Shown here in pieces: positions 53,842 to 64,000 of a stretch of 64,000 bases of DNA. This DNA comes from Macrothele yani (taxonomy: Eukaryota; Arthropoda; Arachnida; Araneae; Macrothelidae): assembly GCA_039090855.1 (NCBI GenBank), contig CM077023.1, positions 82,869,127 through 82,933,126 on the forward strand, read 5' to 3'. The position numbers were made by a program, and so were the translations under genes. The notes beneath the pieces were generated by a model that was not told the DNA's origin, made no database searches, and saw only the letters and a list, made by a program, of their open reading frames with translations. Numbering within the stretch: position 1 is the stretch's first letter; each line of letters starts with the position of its first letter.

Positions 53842-56800
53842 CTAGGGTACTGATAGGTGTAGCAGTCCAGAATCAACCGCAAACCACGGAGCGACCGGCG
53901 CCGAGGTAGCATAGAAGGTGGCTTCTTGACGACTGGAAGAAGCCGACTGGTACTCCAGGCGGAGTCGAGAAAGCAATCGATCTTGAAAATGGCACAAAAG
54001 TGCTGCGCTGGCCTGGTGTAAAGAGACCGGCGAGGAAACGCTGCGGAGTTGTTGAAGGTATACGTAAATAACGTGTTTAACCAGCACGAAGAGATAGGCA
54101 CATACTGACGGAAGAGGCGTAGGTGGATGAGCCCGCAGAAGAAGATGTCTGTAGGCAGTGAACGGAAGATCTTGAGAACAAGAGCGACTGGCAATCCGGA
54201 AAGCCTGGTGGAGGAGAGGCATCAGGATGGGACAGTAAAGGTAGACGTGAGAAACGTCTGCCTCATGTGCGCAGAAGGAGCAGAGAGGGGAGGAGAGAAG
54301 GGACATGAGAAAGAGAAAATACGGAACAGGGAGGCGATTATGCAAAAAGAGCCAGTGGGTATTAATTTCAAGAGGGGCGGATAAGGGTGAGCGGGCAGCG
54401 GCCCAGACAAGAGGAAGAGAAGCAGGGGGAACCTCGAGAATAGAAAGCGGTGAAGGGGTGGCAAGGTGCACTAGAAAACGATAAAGAGATTTAGAGGAGA
54501 GAGAGGAGAGAGGAAGAACCGAGTCTGAGAGTCGGAGGAAAAACGGCAGCGGAAGAGGGGCAGAAAAGACAGAGACGAGACCGGTGGGGGAGACAAGATC
54601 AGGGAAAAGCGAAAGAAGTGCAGTTAGCAGAGAGTCATAGACCAAATGGGCGGGCGGGGACGAGAGAATAGCAGGGGGAAGGCCAGAGAAAGAGCGCCAG
54701 GACAGATCCGAGTTAGTGAGGTCTTGTACGGTTACTACACCTGCTCGGAGCCAAGAGGGGAATGAAAAGCAGGGGAGATGGGGGGATGAACAAGATAGTT
54801 GAAGAAGAGGGGTTCAGAAAGAAGCTCTAGAGTTGAAGAGGGAGGGGAGCGAATGAGGGGGAGAGAGCGAAGGTGAGTGAGGGCTTCAGAATATGCAGGT
54901 GGGAGTTTGGAGGGAGGGAAAGGACAGCAATCCATGAGAACTAAAGAAAGAAAGGAAAAATGTGGGTTACGTAAGGAGGCAAGAACGTCACGTACCTGAA
55001 CTGCGGAAGCCACTGGAGCCGTGAAAAGATGAATGAAGTTGATCACTCGTCTTGCTTTGTAGCACAGCGAGACATCAGGTAGGCCAGCACCACCATAGGA
55101 GGGAGGAGCATAGAGCTTTTGGACGTTAATCCAGTGATGACCCGCCCACATTACTCGAGTAAGGCAGCGTGTAACCTCCTGGAGACAGAAAAGCGGGGTC
55201 GTAGATGCAATCCAAGAATGCTTGCAGATGGACAGAAGGTATGTCCTGGTGAGATTTGCACCCTGGTAGTAAGACGTACAGAACTGCGCACGACACCAGA
55301 ACGCAGCTGTGCGGAGGAGGCGAGGATGGAGTTCCATGCGAGTTGCACTGGATGTAGCTTGTGCTGCGCCTAAGTGCACACCCAGGAAGCGTTGGGTAGT
55401 GGATGACCATGTGGCCCCCCATGGAGCATCCATGCGATTGGACCACGACCCGCACCAGAATCCAGTGCTCTTAGACGTATTCAGTTCAGCTGCAGAACAT
55501 GAAGCATATGCGGAGAACAAACGACGAAGCAGTTGGAACTGTGAGTCGCTACGAATGCAGACGGTAATGTCATCTGCATAGGCAGAGTAAATGACTGAGT
55601 GATGCCGTGAGCTGGCAACTGGTGGTGGAAGTTGTGCTAGGAGAGATGTTTGCAGAGAGCGTAGAAAGGGCTCGACGGCAACCGCAAACAGTTGAGCAGA
55701 AAGCGGGCAGCCCTGACGAACTCCCCGCTTGAAGGGAACATGTGCTGTGAGAAAAGATGCCGTCTTGACATGGAAAACGGCGTCCCGGTAGAGGGAGAGA
55801 AGAACAGAGACAAATTGTGGAGGAAAGCCAAAGGTAGCAGGGTTTGTGTTAAATAGGCGTGTGAGATATTATCGAAAGCGGAACGGAGGTCTAAGGAAAG
55901 GAGAGCAAGAGGTTCTGAATGAGTCTTGGCAAGATGAATGAGATCGCAAAGAAGTTGAACATTGGAGGAAAGAGAACGGCCAGGAACAGTATAGGTTTGA
56001 GAGTCAGCAAGGATGTGAGGAAGGACAGAGTTTAGTCGACGGGAAAGAAGCTTAGTATAGAGTTTATAATCTTGATTGAGAAGAGAAATGGGGCGCCAAT
56101 TTCCCAAGTCAAGAGGGTCACCCTTCTTGGGAAATAGGATCACATGTGCGTCCGTGAAACTCCTCGGGAGAGGGGAGCAGTTAAATGCAGCAGAAAAAGC
56201 GGAGAGGAGAAAAGGCAACAGAAGAGGCAAGAACGCACGATAAAAAGGAAAAGAGAGTCCGTCCGGACCTGGAGCGGCATGGTGGTTAAGGGAAGAGAAG
56301 GTGTCGGACACCTCCGTGGATGTGGGCGAGAGAGACAGGGTGTGAGCAAGATGAGACGGAACTTGAGGCAGGTTATTGAGAAGATGGGGGAGAGCAGAAG
56401 GAGAAGGGGAGGAGTTTCACTGAACTTGGTGGCATGGAACTGACGAACGTGAGAGCAAATCGCTGCCGAATCGGATGTGATTTCGCCAGAGGGGAGGCGA
56501 AGATGACGAAGCGAGGTAGAAGACTTACGTGCAGACTCCATTGATGTTAGAAAATCATAGGTGCATTCCTCCGGATTGAGATGTTTAATACGCAGACGTA
56601 AAAGTGCTTGCTGCGCAAGAGGTTTCAGCAAAGATTGGAGCTCCGCCTGATATGCTGGAAAGAGCGGATCTGACAACCCAATCAGTGCGAGCATCTGCCT
56701 GACATGATCGAGGCGCATCTGACCAGAAGTCGTCATATTGAAGGAAAGTTGCTTGATATGTAAGAGGAGCTGATGATTGACATGAAGCCAATACGTCAAG

Positions 56801-57695
56801 GTACAGGTGCGGAATGCAACCCTGCGCGACGAGCAGCGAGGAAAGAACGGACAGAGGCACAAAAGTCAGGATCAGTGAGGAGATTGGAGTCAAACGTCCA
56901 CGGACGAACAGTCCGAGGGAGTGACGCCGTAACAAACACTGTGAGGGTGACTGTGCAGTGGTCTGAGGAAGCAGTAGGTTGATGTCGCAACTCGGTAATA
57001 GACGCAAGAAGCGGTGTGGAAACGTAAACCCGATCCAAGCGTGCAGTCGATGGAAGCTGACTCCCAGACAAGCGCCACGTGTGTGAGGTCTCTTGTGGAT
57101 GTAGGCGCCTATAAGCATCGGTGAAGGAGAAATCAGCAACAAGGTCATGGAGTAGTGCGACGAGATCCGTTCGACGCTCTCGAGACGAAGGAGAGCGATC
57201 CAGTGCCGGGTCAAGGGTGCAATTGAAGTCTCCACCCAAGAGCACACGATCGGAAGGCGAGACTTTCGAGAGAGCTTGACGGAGTTTGGTGAACAAGATG
57301 GATAAATGAATAGAGGTGCACGGAATATACACATTAAAGATGTGAAATCGAGCTCCGCCAACTGTGAAGGAGACTTGCAGGAGTAAATCCCGGCATAAGT
57401 TCTGCACTGAGAGTGCAGTGAGGGTGGATCGGAACTGCTGATGTATTCCGATAGCAAGCCCACCATGAGATGAATAGCGAAATGCATGATGGAATACATA
57501 ATCGCTAGCACGCCAGCGAGTAAACAGAGTGGAGGAATGGCTGTTTGTTTCTTGCAGTAGTAACAGATCGGCCCCGAGGGGCGAGAGGTCTTCCATTACC
57601 AGAGCATTCGCTAGGGGGCTAGAGAACCCTCTGCAATTAAGGGTCGTGACCTTGAATGGACTGGTCAGCCGTTGATTGGAGGAGTCGCGGAGCAA
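53842..57695 (-). pseudogene. LINE ORF2 (AP endonuclease + reverse transcriptase), frameshifted
   Basis: Starts at 57695, overlapping the end of ORF1 by 59 bases. The endonuclease has VTTLNCRGF, LLLQETNS, LLGGDFNC, TARLDRVYVS and SSDHC. A frameshift near 56830 precedes the linker. The RT core (PGPDGLSFPFYRAF, LFPKKGDPLDLGNWRPISLL, VPGRSLSSN, LLSLDLRSAFDNI) follows in a third frame, and the catalytic AYADD is at 55569-55583 in another. After a further shift at ~54700 comes a C-terminal zinc-binding stretch CSFCAHEADVSHVYLYC. About three or four indels break one original ORF. Confidence 0.87.
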
Positions 57696-59502
57696 CTTTC
57701 AGGAGTTGTTGTAATCGGTTTACGCAGCCAAGGGTCCATGAGTGGTGCAGGGGGTCATGTACAAACCCACGAAGGTATTTAGCAATGCATCCGGCTTGCA
57801 GGAGCAGCGCGGGAAGAATGTCTTCCCGCTCTCGGAGGTAGTCATACGTCGACTCCAGGTTCGTGGTGTGGGTGCAAAACTGATAGTAATCTCCAAGATT
57901 GAGAGGTTCTGAAGGAGCACCACATTTGGAGAGTACACTTGAAAAGACCTCAAACGAAGGCGGAGACCCATCATCATCAGTGTCCCTTTCAATTTCTGTT
58001 GGCGCAGCAGAGGGAGAAAAATCTCCTGAAGATCTGGTAGCACGGAAGGGTTGCCCATCCGCAGAGGAAGATTTCTTCTTCTTAAGTCGGGTACCTGTAC
58101 GAGTGCCAGAAATGCGTTTTCCAGGGAGTGACGATGCTCGGGAAGCAGACGCAGAGTCAGAGGAGTTATCGGCGCCGCCATCACACTCGGAAACACCAAC
58201 AGTGAAGACTGGTGGGAAACAAGCGGCGAGGTCTCCTGATGTTGCCACGTGATCAGGAGTAATAGGTGAGGCGAGCACTGGAAAGTGAAGGTGGGAGGTG
58301 AGGTCAGCATCAAAAGACGCTCGTTGACAAGAGGCTTTAGATATACTTTTTGTGTAACTCGGCCCAGGGGCAGTTGGCGCACTAGAAGACGGTGCAGGTC
58401 GAGAGCGAGATGTAGCAGGAGGCTGCTTAGAAGCGGTAGGCACTGTAGAAGCCGTGGGAGCTGGATACTCGTTGTTGGGGCATCGAGCACGCTGATGCCC
58501 AAGTTCTTTGCAATTAGCACAGTGTTCTGATGTTAGCATGTCAATTCTGTAGGAGAGCTACCCACATCGGACGTTTAGGATCCGTGGGAACTTACGGAGA
58601 TGCTCCTCTGATGGAAAGATGAGTCGAACACTCCGGCGAAAACTAAGAACATTCTTATTTGCAGGATCCTTGGGCGCAGCTGAATGTGTGATAACAGGAC
58701 CAACAATCTTACCACACTTACTAAGTGCAGTACATATCATCGCATCCGAGATTTCGGGGGGCACCGGATGCAAGGAGACCTGAACAGGGCGCCTGGCGAT
58801 CGGTTCAGCTTCCAGGTGGTGGTCTCCCAGGTCAAGACCAAAGTTTAGAAGCTTGTCTGCATGCTCTTTGGATGTGAAATAAACAATCACCGTCCGCGGC
58901 CGGCGGGTGAGGTGAGTAATGGCTCCGGCTGGAAGAAAATCAAGGAGCGTATCACAATAGACCTTCAACGGTGTATTCGGAAGAGCATCTAGGCACACTC
59001 CCAACTCGCGGGTGGAGTGAAGTTCCTGCGCAGCGGGTGAGAAGTGCGGAAAGTCCAATTGAAGTGAGTCACCATGTATCTGGACATGGGCATCTGCAAG
59101 GGGAAGGCGAGTCGCTTGCGTCGGTAGGGACGCACCTGAGGTAACGCTAGAATAAGAGCGGGAAGGCAAACCTCCACTGGAAGGCAGAGGTGCAGCGCTG
59201 GATGAAGGAGCTGACACAACGCTGGACAAGGTTACCGAGGGCAGAGAAGCAACGCTCTCATATATATCCATTACGTCATCGGCATCATCAGAAACGAACG
59301 ACGTAGCATCACCACCAGGAGGGGTGGAGTCAGATAGTCGAAGAGTAGAAGAAGAAGAGCAATAGGCAACAGGAGGAGGAGGACGATATTCCTTGTCATT
59401 AAAGACGGACGCTGATTGGTTTGCTCCGTCAGAGATAAGGATCGACGTAGTAGGAGAAGCTGTGACGAGAGCGGGAACGTTGCTCTTATCAGCAGTCGCC
59501 AT
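57637..59502 (-). pseudogene. LINE ORF1 (gag-like, CCHC zinc knuckle) with one amber stop
   Basis: A 622-codon frame starting MATADKSN. Ser/Pro-rich N-terminal ~130 residues, then a fold with RTVIVYFTSKEHADKLLNFG that resembles the RRM-type RNA-binding domain of Tx1/L1 ORF1 proteins. Then comes a single TAG at 58558-58560 (codon 315), where Trp is likely in the parent, and a zinc knuckle CANCKELGHQRARC (C-x2-C-x4-H-x4-C, residues 328-341). The C-terminal third is Ser- and acid-rich. The frame is the same on both sides of the stop. It would bind element RNA. Confidence 0.85.
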
Positions 59503-60689
59503 CGCCGATGGCGAGGCCTAAATTAGTAAACACGACCAACTGGTCGAGAAAATAAAATGCTGATAGCTAACTGAAAATAGTACTCACCGACTCGGGAGAT
59601 GTCTTAAATGAAAGATACAACCTTCGTCTTGAAGGCACGCACAAAAGTTAAACGACAGAGCACACAAAACACACTCAGTAGACGGCGAAACACGGAGCTC
59701 AAAACAGACACGACTTACGTCCCATAAAGCAAGGACTGTTATGGCGTTGTTTGACGATAATTCCTGATCGTGTATGGACTGGCCAGCACAGAGCCCTGAT
59801 CTTAATCCCATAGAGCACCTATGGGATGAATTAGAGCTCCGTATAAGAAATTTGGTAGCAAGGCCTACTACTAAGCACCAGTTAGCGGCAGCATTATGTA
59901 CTGAATGGAAGCGCATACCTATCGCTGTGTTCCAAAACCTTGTCGAAAACATGTCTCGAAGGGTCAGCGCCTGCATTGAAGCCAAAGGTGGACCGACACC
60001 GTACTAATATATGTCAATAAATGCTATGTTGTGTTTCTCTTCTAGGTGTCCGGTGGCTTTTGTCAATATAGTGTTTAATAGCTGATGCACAAAAATGGAG
60101 AAGAGGAGAAGAAATATCCTGTGCCACAATAATCAACATTCATGCGATATCCACAATACTCGATCTCGCTACAGAACTTCAAAATCAGATCTTTAGACCG
60201 ACGATTGAGATTTAACAGTTAATCAAACCTCAGGTATTCCCGCGAGTCTCTTCCATTACCGGAAATTTTTCGTCATATGGATACGGAAAAACTGAAAACG
60301 GAGTTTTTGCGTAAATATACGAAAGGAATTGTGAAAATGTTTCTGAAAATTCAGAATTTTCCTGGCGTACGAAAAATGCGTGAAATTCATTTTTCTTTCC
60401 ATCATTTCACCAAAAAGGTTGTGTCAGAAATTTGCTTCGTTAATTAACGAAAGGAATCACGGAAAGTGGCTCGTGAATTTCAGAAATATTTTTACAGAGT
60501 AAATTTAATTTTCCTACCGCTTTTGTTTGTTGCAATTTTAATGTCGAAGAGTGTGTTTTGTAGCACTGTCTCTAGTAAAGCTGAGAAACAGAACTGTGAA
60601 CAAAAAATATAACTTGGTAGCATTAGTTTCAATCGATGGCAAATTGAAAGATTCCAAATATTCAGCCACTGAACGACTTGACCTTTTTT

Positions 60690-61694
60690 ACGCTTTCCAA
60701 CCGTAGGTTGAAGAAGCGTATATGCTCCAGTTTTGTCCGTCTGTCCGTCCGTCCGTCTGTCCGTCTGTCTGTCTGACTGTCCGCACGATAACTCGCGTCA
60801 AAATTGTTCGATTTCGATGAAATTTTAGTATGTGGTAGAGCACCCCCTGGGGACGGACACTGTTCAGAAATGGGCGAAATGGATCAAAGGTCAGGACATA
60901 GGAGCGAGATCCATTCCATTGACCTTATGCGTCATAACGCACGTAAAAATGGTTCGATTTCGATGAAATTTTAATATGTGGTAGGGGACCACGTGGGTAC
61001 GAACACTATTGAAAATGGGCGAAATGGAGTCAAAGGTCACATGGGAGCAGGATCCATTCTATTGCCCTTATGTGTCATAATTTGCGTAAAAAATGGTTCG
61101 ATTTCGATGAAATTTTAATGTGTGGTAGAATACCAATGGGGACGAACCCTATTGAAAATGGGCGATATGGAAGGAAAGGTCACACTGGAGCGGGATCCAT
61201 TCCATTGCCCTTATGCGTCATAACTTGCGTAAAAAATGGTTCTATTTCGATGAAATTTTAGTATGTGGTAGGGGACAAACTGGGAACGAACCCTATTGAA
61301 AATGGGTGAAATGGGGTCAAAGCTGAGGACATAGGAGCGGGATCTATTCCATCTCCCTTATGCATCATAACTTACGTAAAAATGCTTCGTTTGCGACAAA
61401 ACTTTAGTAGATTGTTCCGGAGGTACACTGAACCGGTTGTGTTGAATATCATCGAAATGGGATCAAAGGTCAGGGCACAGGAGCGAGATTTATTCCACAG
61501 CCATTATCCTCATAACTTTCGTAAAAATGCTTCGATTGCGACAAAATTTTATCATGTTGTTCCGGAGGTATACTGAACTGGTTGTTTTGAATATCATCGA
61601 AATGGGGTCAAAGGTGAAGGAACAGGAGCGAAATTTATTCCACAGCCATTATCTTCATAACTTGAGCAATGATTTCTGGTATGTTGGAAAGCGT
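60690..61694 (+). mobile_element. Array element, family 2, seven-unit copy
   Basis: Starts ACGCTTTCCAACC, which forms a hairpin with GGTTGAAGAAGCGT, then a GTCC/GTCT tract (60735-60780). Seven units begin near 60784, 60931, 61075, 61218, 61366, 61511 and 61658 (143-148 bp apart), each with GGTTCGATTTCGATGAAATT or a variant. It ends with GTTGGAAAGCGT (61683-61694), the inverse of its start. Non-coding. Confidence 0.8.
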
Positions 61695-64000
61695 ATTATA
61701 ATCAATTCATTGCATGATTTTACTAACTTGTTTAATCTCATATTTGTTGTTTCTTTGTGATTTACGATGAATTACGCGTAGCCAATCATTTAAAAAAATA
61801 ACATTTTAGTTATTATGATGTTTTACTGACATGCCAAAATCATCATAAGAACCACTAAGGCATATTCATTGGGCGGTTACCTCGCTGTTGTGGAAATTTA
61901 GATTCCAAGAAACCGGTACTGTGAACATAACGAATGAACAGGTGTTTGGAGCAGTATCTCCGAAAAGAAAAAATATCTGTCAACTTATCTCCTTAGTATA
62001 ATGCAAGAGAGGAGCTACAATTGTTCCTCACGGAAAAAATAAATGAGATTGCTTTCTTCCAATTTGCCTTTCACAGAACTCCTGTTTTAGGGTTATTAAT
62101 TGCATGAAACGAAGAATACACACAATATCTCACCCGGGAACTGGAGTTTCTGGCAAATTGAGTGATGTAAACGCATAACTGTTTTCGCATTTATCATTAC
62201 CATTTTCAGTATCATTATTTAATTCTTTTATAAAGTCAGCGAGTGAAACTTCTTGCCTAAGGAATGATTACGTTTAGTTGTAAAGATGATTAAAGATCTA
62301 TTATGTATCTCTCCACTGTCTAAAATTGAACTGAGAGTACTTCGTATCATTCATCTTATTTCGCTTAGGCAACGTGAGCGATCATGCAGTTACATGACTC
62401 TTTATATTTTAATATCACGGATACTAATATAAAATTCAATGAGCATATCTAACGCATCGATTCAGAGGCACATAAAACTTTCAATGTTATCATCGGGATT
62501 GACGAATGGTGTACGTAAAAGGATTCAGCGTGACTGCTTCTGAGTAAAGCATCTGAAATGTGTTCGCCATTGATTACCCGTTACCTGAAAGCGCTGCGCG
62601 AGTGGGGTAGTTGCCAAGTTCTGATCAGATTACGCTTCCGCAGTAAATTATATTAATGAACTGTTGCACTGTGCTAGTATCGTCTCAGTTGAACTGCTAA
62701 AATATGCCATCCGTCTTTCGTCATGAACCACACTCCAACAGCGAATCTGTGAAACTTAATAAAGGTTTCTGGAAGTTTGGATGTATCACGCGCGTGTGTG
62801 GAATCGCTTGTTTCATGTCACCACAGACAAATTAAAATTTGATAAATTTCTGTTCGACTAGTTTATGGCAGATTGTAATAAGAGAATGAATGGCTTGTGA
62901 AAGACTAAAGAAGCAATAAATCTATCTTCAGATGAGCGTCTAATTTAAAAGGATACATTTTTTTTTTTTCATGGACAAAAAGGCTTTACACGCAAATAAG
63001 CAGAAAAGGTTTATGTTAACAGCTGATGAAATAAAAATTAAATTTTTTGCTGACATGAAGATTACTTCACTTTTGTGATTAGGAGCTTCAGTTTTTAATT
63101 GGGTGCCCATATTACTAAGCCCTAAAGATAAGTTCAAATCTATGAAATAGTTTTAAAAAACAAACAAACTTAATGACAGGAAGGGTGTGCAACGTATATC
63201 TCGAAATAGCCTCCCTTTTGAGTTCCTGTTTTCCTATGTCTATTTAATTACTTCGTTAAACGTTTTCTCATTGAATGACACATAACTTCGCCGAATAGCT
63301 TTTTTGAATTCGACAACACTAACAGGGAGGCACAGTGAGATGAAGTGACTTAATTGAATTCACAACGGGTTGGTAAAGTTGTTAACAAGTTCGTTCATGT
63401 CTTTTAATTCTTGTTCTAAACTTCATAAACATTGCGTTGTTGAGTTGCTAAGTCTTATATAGTTGAAGGTGATAGTAAAATTGTATGCAAATAATTCTTG
63501 CGATTCGTAAATATGTCTGAGAAACTTTTATTCTTTTCTTCATTTAATTGCCTGCAAAGGTTGTCCGTTAGCTGTTGCCATATTTCCTAACTCTCCCGTT
63601 TTTCGTGAAATCCTTTAACCTCCCGGCCCACCTAATAAGGCCTTCCCGGCCTCGCCTGGGGCAATTACCTCGTCGAACTTTTCCGTGACCTCTCGCTTCC
63701 TAAACCTAGATACAACTGTCCTTCGCCTCCATCCCTTGTCTCCAAGAAATGCCCTTAAGCATATCCTAAAATTCCCCGTGAGAAGGAGGAACCACACCAC
63801 CCTCGGTAAATCTTAAGCCTCAAAGTGAAATGTGAAGGCTATTGCATTCGTCGGCACCATTGAAATTGAATTCAACAAACAGTGTGCATATACTAATCTT
63901 AGACAGAATGTCGTCTTAATAAATAACCGTGCATCAGGTGTCTAATGGGGAACTGACTCTAAGAAATTTCTCTCACGCTTTGTGGAGACAAAGGAATGGA
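61695..64000. other. No gene recognised (2.3 kb)
   Basis: Mostly AT-rich. A locally GC-richer patch at 63610-63780 has no recognisable motif. The first ~45 bases match sequence left of 25345, so the family 2 repeat may extend slightly past its inverted ends. Confidence 0.4.

Larger units (their letters stand above)
52504..59721 (-). mobile_element. Near full-length Tx1/L1-type LINE
   Basis: The 13-bp repeat ccataaagcaagg flanks it (52491-52503, 59722-59734), and its target is the transposase of element H. 7218 bp on the - strand: a ~220-bp 5' leader, ORF1 with a zinc knuckle, ORF2 with endonuclease and reverse transcriptase, and a ~1.3-kb 3' region ending in AATAATAATAAAGCG and a few bases. 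The RT block VPGRSLSSNVQLLCDLI and the sentence-like EN domain place it in the L1/Tx1 group. Finer placement needs a tree. Confidence 0.88.
50206..60007 (+). pseudogene. Tc1-like transposase H, interrupted twice
   Basis: Pieces in order: MSRRERTDFEKGKIVDC (50206-50258), the insertion of element G, then GLSRRETERHLNIHKPTVLD and, after a frameshift, TGTPKKISDRGRRSLRKVIT, a first catalytic block changed to WTEES, YQQDNASSHKAR, the LINE insertion, and MDWPAQSPDLNPIEHLWDEL to the end GGPTPY (60007). Stops occur besides the insertions. The WTEES change means the first Asp is lost. Confidence 0.9.
50059..60073 (+). mobile_element. Tc1-like element H, host of a nest
   Basis: The left end CACTATATTGACAAAAGTCA is inverted at the right end (…TTTTGTCAATATAGTG, to 60073) with two differences. 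Span 10,015 bp. Subtracting element G (1542 bp plus TA) and the LINE (7218 bp plus a 13-bp duplication) leaves about 1.24 kb, a normal Tc1 size. The TA on the right has become TT. Confidence 0.9.
49500..60505 (+). repeat. Composite dispersed repeat, copy 2, split by a 10-kb transposon nest
   Basis: The left part 49500-50058 and right part 60074-60505 together align with copy 1 at 605-5325, without its two array elements. The join between parts is exact: CGGTAACAAGATA before the nest and GCTGATGCACAAAAATGG after it, versus the continuous CGGTAACACAATAT...GGTGCACAAAATGG near 4800. Confidence 0.8.

Noticed and set aside
54127..58530. Plus-strand open frames across the LINE
   Set aside because: They are antisense to ORF1 and ORF2 of the minus-strand LINE, whose zinc knuckle, endonuclease and AYADD motifs fix the coding strand.

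Overview
This is eukaryotic intergenic DNA, AT-rich and without operons, rRNA or prokaryotic gene structure. It is packed with transposable elements. The mix (many Tc1-like elements, an RTE LINE with a (GAT)n tail, a Tx1/L1-type LINE, several tRNA-headed SINE families, a hAT relic, a TTAA-flanked piggyBac-type MITE, and a decayed arthropod multicopy ORF) fits an invertebrate, most likely an arthropod and possibly a chelicerate. That assignment is inference. No host gene could be confirmed. The only candidate is a weak single-exon match to a histone fold near 46.6 kb.

Layout. 0.6-5.3 kb: a composite repeat that begins with a perfect 69-bp-arm hairpin and carries two array elements (809-2560, 2691-4610). 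The arrays are built from ~150-bp monomers in a 455-bp higher-order period, each monomer with a CTCF-like core. 5.4-6.3 kb: a decayed arthropod multicopy ORF. 7.2-8.7 kb: a hAT relic holding a SINE and a 33-bp minisatellite. 8.7-11.5 kb: RTE fragments around a Tc1 copy. 11.9-12.2 kb: a head-to-head SINE pair. 15.5 kb: a solo LTR. 16.3-22.7 kb: a fold-back element and three Tc1-like elements, one with an intact transposase (17042-18064). 25.3-28.0 kb: inverse-oriented copies of both array families. 28.5-29.0 kb: a complete miniature LTR retrotransposon (TRIM) whose LTRs contain a tRNA-like sequence. 29.4-30.0 kb: a piggyBac-type MITE. 31.1-33.8 kb: two Tc1 copies. 35.2-38.2 kb: a 5'-truncated RTE with a 682-codon ORF, then an older RTE relic. 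38.5-45.2 kb: a SINE, a pogo/Tigger relic, a second tRNA-bearing LTR with a primer-binding site, and two Tc1 copies. 45.4-46.1 kb: a 43-bp minisatellite. 47.4-49.1 kb: two decayed Tc1 copies. 49.5-60.5 kb: a second composite-repeat copy split by a 10-kb nest. 60.7-61.7 kb: a seven-unit 146-bp array. The last 2.3 kb is featureless.

The 49.5-60.5 kb nest can be read as a history. A Tc1 element (50059-60073) entered the composite repeat. A second Tc1 (50261-51802) and a near full-length Tx1-like LINE (52504-59721, 13-bp target duplication) then landed inside it. Removing the inserts restores about 1.23 kb, a normal Tc1 length. The uninterrupted composite copy at 4.6-5.3 kb acts as the empty-site control.

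The two strongest leads are (1) the TRIM and its relatives at 15.5 and 41.2 kb, whose LTRs carry tRNA-like sequence, an arrangement reminiscent of the plant Cassandra TRIMs that carry 5S rRNA, and (2) the mobile arrays of CTCF-like motifs, where presence/absence against the second composite copy shows that the arrays are insertions.
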